This document shows positions 56,201 through 64,000 of a stretch of 64,000 bases of DNA, in pieces. Origin of the DNA: Lepisosteus oculatus (lineage: Eukaryota; Chordata; Actinopteri; Semionotiformes; Lepisosteidae); the NCBI RefSeq assembly GCF_040954835.1, contig NC_090703.1, positions 8,427,001 through 8,491,000 of the forward strand. The letters are read 5' to 3'. The notes below the pieces were generated by a model. That model saw only the letters and a program-made list of their open reading frames with translations, searched no databases and had not been told where the DNA came from. Made by a program: the position numbers and the translations under genes. Positions within the stretch are counted from its first letter, which is position 1, and the number at the start of each line of letters is the position of its first letter.

Positions 56201-58170
56201 TTCATTCCCCAGACACAGCGCCTTACGTCTTCAGGCACATGACTCTTGTCGCAGGTGTAGGAGGGCCGAGTGGCTTCAAACTGAGTTTCAGCAGCACAGC
56301 CCAGCACAGACGGAGCCGTAACACGTGCAGTGGGTGCGATTGCTTGTGTTGCGTGTTGCGTGTTGCGTGTTGCGTGTTGCGTGTTGCGTGTGTGTGTGTG
56401 TGGGGGGGGGGGTCAACTCGTCAGAGAAACTCCAGAATTTTGTATGGGGTTTAGTAGTTCATGAAAACTATCCACCGCCTATATCTTTTGCCAGTTTATT
56501 TTTACCTTGAGATAGTTAATAAAGGAGAGATGTCAAGGACTGGCACCCTGGTGCCTCAGACACAGTCTCCTTACCTGTCCTGTTAATTGTTCCTAAGACT
56601 CGGGACCCCTGGGGGACCTCTGGTCTGATGTTGTGGGTTTGCAAAGCGCAGACGAGCTCCTGACGAGCACCTCTCTGTGTGTCCAGTGGGACAGGGCTCC
56701 ACGTCCACCGTGGGCCTGGACAGCGAGCAGGGGTCAGAGGCCCCGCTGCGGGACGGCGGCTCGGGGGGCACGGTGGAGGCGGACACGGGGGTGCGTGGGA
56801 TCCGGACCTCCATGATGTCCCTCCAGGACCCGACCGACAGCTCCTGCCCTTTCTGGCTGCGCCAGGTCTGTTCGTGGGTGGAGAAATTAAAACCTCCTCT
56901 TCATTATTGTCATTGCCAGTTACTGCAGCGAACTGCTGTTGCCCTGCTTAAATTGTATTGGTAACAAAAAAACAACATCAGTAAACAAAGAAGGGGAAAA
57001 AACAAATCGGTGGAAAGTGCGAAATGATTGTTCAGTGCAGAGTGATCTCTCCTTTCTGCTTTTCCTCAGTGTGCAGTACTGTTTAGTGTCAGTGTGAGGC
57101 GCCGTGCTCCCGGTCTGTTCTCGAGTGCTCATGGCAGGAGTGCCCCCTCTCTCTCTCTCCCCGCAGGAGCTCCAGGAAGCCGAGTTCATCCCTATGCCGC
57201 AGAGCCCTGGGGACTCCACGCCCATCCCAGCGAACGCCGTTTTCTCGGAGAGCGCCACTCTGCCGTACGACGAGCTGCAGGAGCTGACGGCGGCCGTAGC
57301 CGCCGCCGCAGAGAAGGAGCTCCCGGTACTGTCCGCCGCCGCGGAGGAGATTTTCCTGTCACTTGATGCTTCAATAACCCTGAGCCTGGGGTTTGTCTAC
57401 ATCTGCGCGATGAAGAGCCGACGTCAGACACTTTGTAAGGGTCCGTCCTGTGTCCCCTGCAGACCGCCCGGGTGGGCTGTGAGGCGGTGAACGGGGTGGA
57501 CGCGGTTCCCGGCGACTGCAAGACGAACGGCGGGCTGCAGTGCGAGGGCGGGTCCAACGAGCCAGTGAGCGCCCGCTGCAGTGCTGGGCACCAGAGCGCG
57601 GGCACAGAGGGCACCGAACTGGCACAGGTGTGGGCATCGTGGAAGAGAGGAAGGATAGATGGTTGTTACCATCCACTTTTCTGGTTTTGCATGTTGAGGC
57701 CTTGTGCTTCAGTAGCTGTTCCCCTGACCACATTCAGCCTAATCTCAGATGGTTTTGTTTTACAGCTAAGAGAGACGGTCAGTCGACAGGAAGCAGTGAT
57801 CCAGATGTTACAGAAGCAGGTGGGTTGCATCTGTTTGTGTTTGTATTTTTTTAAAGTTGTATGTTATTTCACTTGTTGTTGCTGCAGCTGTTCTGTGTTT
57901 ATGTTTTGGTGATTCCTTAATATCTTTGTATCGGGGAAAGAAAATCTGCGTATATCATTGAGTTTGTGCATATGACAAATAAACTGAACATGTGCCGACG
58001 CAACATTTGTGGGTTTTCTGTACGTCTCGTAGTTCAGCGATCAGCTGGAAGAAAACAAGAGGCTCTGGGCGGCGATCGAGAGTCTGACGCTGCGGACCGC
58101 GGGGGCCGAAACGAACTATCGCCAAGGCGATACCGATACCGAGGGTGATGGAGCAGAGCCCAGCCAGTAA
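44227..58170 (+). CDS. NEK9: NEK9, NIMA-related mitotic kinase with RCC1 propeller
   Basis: Ser/Thr kinase acting in mitotic spindle and centrosome control upstream of NEK6/7. Coding exons: 44227-44415, 45076-45253, 45518-45573, 45796-45866, 46069-46174, 47245-47376, 47904-48014, 48927-48991, 49236-49286, 49497-49689, 50833-50977, 51874-52074, 52927-52973, 53216-53377, 54055-54163, 54512-54673, 55104-55271, 55382-55441, 56687-56865, 57167-57325, 57463-57627, 57766-57819, 58033-58170. Total 2901 bp, 966 aa, against about 979 in human. Visible: P-loop GRGAFG (49-54), ATP-binding Lys 71, HRD 164-166, DYG 184-186 and SPE 209-211. RCC1 repeats run about 325-715 ([33 protein letters not shown]). 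An acidic/Ser-Pro linker follows, then a coiled coil about 904-940. Introns 1 and 12 use GC donors; all others are GT-AG. Confidence 0.97.
46998..47062. repeat. AAT-type microsatellite in NEK9 intron 5
   Basis: A run of AATAATAATAATAATAAATAAT near 47038-47060, in otherwise unremarkable intron. Confidence 0.6.
49811..50650. repeat. Pair of about 85-bp direct repeats in NEK9 intron 10
   Basis: About 49811-49900 and 50566-50650 share TTACAG..GGATG(G/A)TGTTCAG, CCTATT(T/C)TGAGCT, TAAACATG(A/G)ATTC and GTTAATCCTGAGA in the same order. They are the same orientation, so this is a local duplication. The transposon at 49927-50558 sits between the two copies. Confidence 0.7.
49927..50558. mobile_element. 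Non-autonomous DNA transposon with TTAA target site (Kolobok-like)
   Basis: Terminal inverted repeats AGGGGAACTGCG at the left and CGCAGTTCCCCT at the right (shared core AGGGGAACTGCG). It is flanked by TTAA on the left (49923-49926) and TTAG on the right (50559-50562), a TTAA duplication with one change. The 632-bp interior has no recognisable transposase. TTAA duplications are used by piggyBac and Kolobok elements; Kolobok is my guess. Confidence 0.65.
51085..51180 (+). repeat. LINE 3' tail fragment in NEK9 intron 11
   Basis: Ends with GGTAGGCTCCGGCCTC and GATTGAAAATGGGTGGATGG, matching the tail found at 30540-30672. The 5' portion is missing or too diverged. Confidence 0.5.
51459..51730 (+). 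repeat. Common fish LINE-tail repeat (best copy)
   Basis: Contains CATCTATCCATTTTCTGACC, GTCATGGGGGAGGTGGAGCC, CACCCTGGTCAGGACGCCAG, ACTATGGGAGGAAACCCACA and AGGAATTGAGCTTAGGACCC in the usual order of this widespread repeat. It lies in NEK9 intron 11 and is the reference for the other degraded copies listed. Confidence 0.75.
56345..56412 (+). repeat. GTGTTGC minisatellite grading into GT and G runs, NEK9 intron 18
   Basis: Six or so head-to-tail copies of a 7-mer (GTGTTGC) are followed by a (GT)n run and an 11-base G-run. Such tracts are unstable in copy number and the G-run may form a G-quadruplex. Confidence 0.85.
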
Positions 58171-61100
58171 CGCGGAGCTCCTTTCCACTGGCCTGATGCA
58201 GATTGAGAGACTCCGGACGCTGTCCCATCTCGGCGCATTCCTACGGTGCAGGTTTCCGAGATGTGGGTCAGCTCCGGGGGAAAGAGGATTCTTTTACAGG
58301 GCAGGAGGAGGGTTCACATGGAAAGGATGTTCTGAAATCCACAGGGGTTTCCGAGTCACTGATAACGTTGCGCTAGTGCATGCCAGGAGGAGGTTAGATG
58401 ATGAGGAAGCTGGAAGGATTGATATTGTGGAGAGGTGGACACAGCAACTAGGGATGGCGAGGCAAGTTTAAAGGTTGTGTCAGGTAAGAAATAGTCGTAA
58501 TTCCAGAGGGGACTCAGAGTAACGTTTTTGAATATCAACACCTGTTCGGATTGTCACGCTAACCACCAAAATTTACGTTTAAATTCCTTAATGATAGTTG
58601 TTTTAAAATTGCTACGCCTTCTTATAAGCATATGTGGGAATTACATAAAACTGTAATATACACAGGAAAAATGAAGCCATACATGCTCTCTGACTGGGTT
58701 ATGCGGGAGTAGCATTAGAGAAGATTTATCCGCAAACAGTCACTGTTACAGTCTAACTGAACAAACGTGCCTTTCTCCAGAGGTTTTGATGAAGTATGAT
58801 TTTGTCATTTTGAGGGGTTTAATAGCTTAATGGCAGAATTCTGTATTGAGATAGAGCCCTCTGGCCATGACTTGGTATCGGTCTGGAATGTAAGATCGAG
58901 GATGACAGATTTTCATTAGGATGAAAGTAGAGTTGGCTGCTACTGTGTGCCTTTTTATATTTGCATGACTCAAAGTGAGTGTTTCCGGCACATCTGGTTG
59001 AGGGAGAATATTCTTCTGATGGCCAAAGCCTGCGTGTAGATTATATCATATCCTGCTACTGTTTAAATGGTTTGTTTCCAGACTGCGAGTTGCAGTGGTT
59101 ACCAGTTAGTATTTATAAAGCTGCATAATGTTCGAATTTCAGCAATGCATGCTTTGTCTTTTGGTAATTTGCTGCTTTGTCTCCGGTCAATTAAAACATG
59201 CATTTATTATTACCTCGGTGTACTGCACAAGGCTCATAAGTTATCTTTACCTGTTATAGTTTGATGATGTTTTCTTGACCAACATCCTAGCAACTCTCTG
59301 TCCCACTCCATGCATCACTTGTTCTTAAGGAACTTTTAAAATTGCAGAAGGAAGTTTGCCCTTTGATGAGCAGACTGCTGGCTGCAGTCTCAAGGAGCTT
59401 GGTACAGCATTCGGTTTTTAATTTAACAAAGTGAAAGCAGCCCCTAAACTGATAAAATGAGCAGATTTCCCAAAATAACTGAATTAAAAGACATAGGTTG
59501 CAGTACATATATGTATAAAGAGAGGTATTTTAAAGGTGTCTTAATTTACTTTGTGAAGATAAAGCACATTTTGCTAAGGCAAGTACAGAGTATGAACGTT
59601 CTTATTTTGTAAGTATGCATAACATTTTCAGCATAAATATGCTTGCAGAACAATGGATTTTTATAGTAACAGTGCAATTTTTTTACACTTAAAAAAAATA
59701 AACCATGATTATATTATGAACCAACAACCAAATGTATGTTGGTGTGATTTTCAGTTACTGTGCTGAGTACACTCCAGATACACATTTGTTTAGGTGTGGG
59801 TGAAAGAAATTGAGACTTGCCTGCCTTGTGCACCTTAGTACAAGGATATGCCACTGTTGTACTACTGATAAATACTTGTTTTATTGTTTGTTTCTCTTGT
59901 TCTTATTTACTTTTCTTGGGGAAATTGTATTTCTTTTTCCTGTGGTCTTGAGGATGGCAGTAACCAGCCTTAATGAGTAATGAAATGGATGAAAGAGATT
60001 GCAGTGAGGTTTAATTCTTCCCACTGACATGATAACAGATGGTAGTGCATGTCTTTCTGTGGTTTTACAGTGTGATACTTCAATGACGAGGCAGCAGCCT
60101 GGAGTTCTTTTACACAGGATTTACCTGTATTGGTTTGGGAAGGGGCTGCTGATTAAGCGAGAGTATAATGAACAACTATTTTTTCCTTCATGTGCACTTC
60201 CCCTCATTGCCAGCGTGAGGCTCACAGATAGGAACCTAACTTATTTTCTTTGTGCACTGTGTGTAACAAAGCACCCTCACAGAATCAAAACACTTTTTGG
60301 GTTATTTCTTGCCCCATCTGTTTTTCATCCTCATGATACTAGTATTTCCTTAATGGCCGGCTTTGTTTTAGTGTTTAGTGTAATTCAAGTGTGCCTGTTT
60401 CCCGGTTTGGTGCTTATGAGACATTGGTGCAAGACGCACTTTACCCTGTTCTGGTTAAAAATGTCTTACAATCAGATCAATACAGATTAAGACATTTGCT
60501 AGACATCTCTTTTTTTAACATATTTTGTGAATTGTACGATAAGGGACTTTTTCTTCCATGAGTAAAGGGTCATAAAGCCTAATTTAAAGTGCCATTTTTC
60601 CTGTTATGGACTGTACTAAATGAAAGCCAAACAAAAACCTTTAAATTATATCCATCCAGTCCAATGGAACATGATGGTCTTTTCCCACTCCGCAGGCCCA
60701 GAAATTGAACTGACAGTTCAAAGAATTGCATGCAAACATCTTCTGTTTGAACCGTAAAGAGTTCAAACAGAAAATGTTCCTGTGTCCTGTTCTGCAAGGA
60801 TAACCTGGCAAGATTAATTTTGAACAGTTTTCATTAAGGACTTGCCCATTTTTGTTTTCAGTTATATTGTGCTGTTGGCCCGTACCAACTGAAATTTAAA
60901 ATTGTCTGCGAAGTTTTGGGAAGCAGTTGCATCCTGTTGTTTAAAATGAGCGTTCTGACTGCCAATCATAGTGCCACGGTTCAAAGCTTAAACGTTTTAC
61001 AAGACTTGCAACTTCACCTGAACACTACAGATCTCTTCCTGTTTTTATTGTTGTGTGCTTATTGTCGAAATAAAGTTCTAAACAGCCTTGAGGATTTTTA

Positions 61101-61600
61101 TTTTATTTTAAAGAAAACGGAGCATACCAACACACGGAAAACGTTTCTTAAAGATTATAATCTGTTGCAAATCTCTATCAAGCATTAAAGGATAAGTTTG
61201 TCTTTTTTTTCAGAAGTTTATGTATAGAGAAATGTATGTTTGAAAAAACGTTATAGTTCTAGGAATATGCTAGTTGTCAAAAAAGTAATGTTATAATTGC
61301 GTTTTGAACAATTTATAATTTTATAATGAAGGTTAGAATTCAATTATTTTACAATGCCACATCACGCACCCAATATTTTATGATTTCAGTAGTAAATCGG
61401 CATAAGACCCACATGATTTTTTATTTACATTACTACTTGTGGTCAGTTTCTTAAAATGACAATAGTACTTTTATTAGAAAATTGTTTAAAATGGTATGTA
61501 TGGTCTTTAATGTCAAAATTGACCACCGGAGTGGACTGTGTGGTTTAGGAGCTTGAATAAAGTGTTCTGTGAGCCACTACTTAGAATTACTCAATAAAAA
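58171..61600 (+). other. NEK9 3' UTR / intergenic region toward ZC2HC1C
   Basis: No further coding sequence is recognised on the plus strand after the NEK9 stop; the remaining open frames look random. Polyadenylation-type AATAAA hexamers occur at 59697, 61069, 61556 and 61593, so a long 3' UTR up to about 3.4 kb is possible. Where transcription actually ends cannot be told from sequence. Confidence 0.45.
61420..61475 (-). other. Candidate ZC2HC1C polyadenylation signals
   Basis: TTTATT on the plus strand at 61470-61475 and 61420-61425 reads AATAAA on the minus strand, about 420 to 470 bp after the ZC2HC1C stop codon. Confidence 0.4.
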
Positions 61601-61894
61601 GTTTACATGTTCCAGGAGATGATACATTCACTATGTCAAGGTCTGTCTTGTAAGGAGCATTGTTAATGATTGTTCATTTACATTTTCATGATTTCAGGCC
61701 ATTGCACATTTTTGTCTATACATCAGTGTAGAAAGTAAACTTATTTTCATTTAAAATATCAGGATTATCAAAATGCCAGCTCAAAGGCAATACTTTAATA
61801 GAAAGGCAGTTTTTGTTTTTTGCTTTTTGTAGCTTAAGTAACTGTGGTGTAAAGGTCTGGGAGCAGGCTGGTCTCCCCAGCGGGTCCCGGCTCT

Positions 61895-64000
61895 TCATCG
61901 CGGCCTCCGCCGGGGAGGAGGAGGAGGGGGGCGGCTCCTGAGGTTCTGACACAGGGGGATGTGCCTCTCCGCGGGGCGGGGGGCGAAGCGCCGGCCGCAG
62001 TGGGGGCAGGGCACGTAGTCGGGGTTGTCGCCAGTGGGGGGGGGCGGGGGCAGGTCCTCCTGCACCTCGCTGGCCTGCCTGACGTTCCGGACGAAGTCCT
62101 CGTGCTTCTGCCGCCAGGTGCTCCTCTTCGGCTGGGAGGGGAGCAAAGCGGGAGAGCGATGGGGAGACGCCCGGAATGAGCCACGTGTCCGCAGTACGCG
62201 CATGCCTGTGGGCCAGGCCCGTCAGGCTGGCAGCAACTAATATAGAAGCTGGCACAATGGGAACTCATCCCAAAATAGTTTCAAACCATTTGTTTTGCAT
62301 TTTTTAAATTGAATTAGAAATCACTGGAAACTTTTTTTTCCTTACAGATTTTTTTCGGTAAAAAAGCTCATTTACAACCTTGTTTTCTTTGGAGGCGGCA
62401 GTGGTGGTGGTGATCAAATAAAGTCCCAACAGCTCTGAGACGTCAGAAGCTGTTGAGGCCTCTTCCAGCAGTCACTCAAGACAGGACTCGTACCCAGGGA
62501 CTGGGGAAATTTTTCATGGAGTGTACGTCAATAAGGAGGCTAAGAAAACTGAACCATGTAATTTTGGATCCAATTTGGAACCTTTGTGGGAAATATCCTA
62601 CAGAACCGTCAACATGGATTTAGGAAAGGTAGGTCTTGCCTAACCAACATGTTAGAGCAACAGCTGTAATGGAAACACAAGGTATACGATAATGGTGCCT
62701 TTTGATATTTAGAAAGCTTTTAAATACGTTGCTCATGAAGGTTTCATTCTCAAAATGCCAGCAGTCGGCATTCAGGGAAAAGCAAGTGGACTGAGAATTG
62801 GTTAATAGAAAATAATACCGATAAGGGGTGAGTCCTCAAACTGGGATGATCTAATTAAAGGAGTACCACAAGGTTCTGTGCCGTTCTTCCTCATTTATAG
62901 CCATCAACTAGATACTGGTATAGTAGGTAAACTCAAGTTTGCAGATGATACCAAATTAGGAGCATCAGCAATCACTCTTAATAGCAAAAAATTAAATTAA
63001 AAAACATCTAGGTGAAATTCAAGACTGGACAAACCTCGGGCCGGTGGTGTTTAGCGTAGACTAGTGCAGGGTTTTGCATGACGGGCTGAAGGACCTGAAC
63101 CTTTTTAGTTGGGAACAGAGAAGACTACAGGGGGTCCTGATGCAAGTTAAATTCCTCATGGGCATTGACAGAATGGGCCCAGCAGAACTCTTCAGAGCAA
63201 ACGGTGAACCAGAGGACACAAGTGCAAGTCAAACGGAGAAGGAAGGCACCTCTTTACCCAACAGTTTGTGAGAGTATGGAACAAGCCACCCAACCACAAA
63301 ACCTGTTGTGGACACCAATAAAGAAACTGGTTCCCTTCAAGAAACTGGTTGAGATCCTTGGATCGATTAGTTATTGATTATCATATGAGCTAGAGAGGCC
63401 CAATGGCCTCCTCTCATTTCCTAGGTTTTCCTTGAGTTCTTATGTCAGGGGTTTTCAGCCTTTTCTGGTTGGGGGACACTTTTTCAATAAATCCCTTCTT
63501 GTAAGGAACCCAAATTTATGCATAAGCAACTGTTTGCCAAAATGGTGCTATTTGTTACTATGATTTAAAAGCCAAACCTGCTGGTGAACAGACCCACTGT
63601 GTAAGGTTTTACACACTACTAGACTGCCTGGGGAAAACCTCTGATTCCTGGAACCCCTTTGCCACACTCGGAGGATCTTTAAGGGCTGCTTTATGTTCTG
63701 GATTGGGTAACAATCATATTCACACATTCGTTTTATTTGTGGGAAGGAATTCTAAAGTCACTTCCTACCTCTGGCGTTGTACTTTTCTTCTTTAAGTTGA
63801 TGTATTGCTCCAGGTCGGTTCCCTTGGCTCTGTGCTTGGAAGAGTCAAACACCTTCCGGCGGGAATTCTGCATTTTCTCACAGACTCTACGGTGTTTCTC
63901 CAATCTTTCTGCTGCAAATGTCCTGTTGCAGAGCGTGCAGGGCAACAGCTGCGAGTTCCCTTCCTGATTGTACGTCGGTCTCTGCTCCGCCTGGGGTGCT
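61895..64000 (-). CDS. ZC2HC1C: ZC2HC1C, C2HC zinc-finger protein (last two coding exons)
   Basis: Member of the ZC2HC1 (formerly FAM164) family; molecular role unknown. Two coding exons are visible: 64000-63769 (open at the window edge, so the 5' part is missing) and 62131-61895, joined in phase 0 by a GT-AG intron. Each carries a C2HC finger of pattern CX2CX11HX3C: CTLCNRTF...HRRVC in the first and CPHCGRRF...HIPLC in the second. After the first finger comes SRRKVFDSSKHRAKGTDLEQ, the family signature. The protein ends RSRPPPPPPRRRPR, the proline/arginine tail typical of ZC2HC1C rather than 1A or 1B. It is convergent with NEK9, as in human. Confidence 0.9.
62480..63455 (+). mobile_element. 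CR1-like non-LTR retrotransposon remnant
   Basis: It lies within the ZC2HC1C intron, antisense to that gene. It shows the RT motifs VPQGSV (about 62868) and FADDTKLG (62938-62961), then jumps near 63080 to a late CR1 segment (LFSWEQRRLQG; GPAELFRA) and ends with the typical tail GGCCTCCTCTCATTTC near 63410. Frames are interrupted, and an internal stretch of several hundred bases normally between these parts is deleted. This is a dead fragment, not an active gene. Confidence 0.85.

Noticed and set aside
58145-58471. 108-codon open frame after NEK9
   Set aside because: It overlaps the end of the NEK9 last exon in another frame and resembles no known protein; more likely 3' UTR.
62938-63377. 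Possible active reverse-transcriptase gene
   Set aside because: Motifs are present but frames are broken and a central segment is missing; it is a dead CR1 fragment.

Overview
This is a vertebrate nuclear genomic window. Split genes with GT-AG introns, CpG-rich promoters, a 7SL RNA gene, and 5S-headed SINE and CR1-type repeats all point to a ray-finned fish. A non-teleost lineage such as gar or bowfin is possible, but I infer this from repeat style only and cannot fix the species. There is no bacterial or viral gene set.

Four protein-coding genes are recognisable. (1) EML5, minus strand, about 27417 down to 1498: the first four coding exons (175 codons, HELP motif and start of the WD propeller), with a first intron of about 24 kb filled with repeats; the gene runs off the left edge. 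(2) TTC8/BBS8, plus strand, 29465-40500: 14 coding exons, 500 aa, complete. It lies head to head with EML5 across about 2 kb of promoter DNA. (3) NEK9, plus strand, 44227-58170: 23 coding exons, 966 aa, complete, with kinase, RCC1 propeller and C-terminal coiled coil. (4) ZC2HC1C, minus strand, 64000 down to 61895: the last two coding exons, convergent with NEK9, running off the right edge. I assembled exons by hand from splice sites, reading frame and remembered human family sequences, and every joined exon keeps phase.

Between TTC8 and NEK9 lies a full-length 7SL (SRP) RNA gene at 42382-42679. It has a perfect TGACGTCA element about 50 bp upstream and a T-run terminator, so it looks like a live Pol III gene rather than a pseudogene.

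The rest is introns and spacers rich in mobile-element remains: two nearly full-length 5S-headed, L2-tailed SINEs and a third with a swapped tail, a solo LTR with a 5-bp target duplication, foldback/MITE elements, a TTAA-type DNA transposon in NEK9 intron 10, several copies of a common fish LINE tail, and a CR1 reverse-transcriptase fragment in the ZC2HC1C intron.

The genes form no single pathway. TTC8 is a BBSome (ciliary trafficking) subunit, EML5 is a microtubule-associated protein, NEK9 is a mitotic kinase, and ZC2HC1C is a zinc-finger protein of unknown role. The order joins two blocks (EML5-TTC8 and NEK9-ZC2HC1C) that are well separated on human 14q. I found no convincing undescribed system. 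The most useful points are the intact 7SL gene, three GC-AG introns in two genes, the synteny junction, and the well-delimited transposon insertions.
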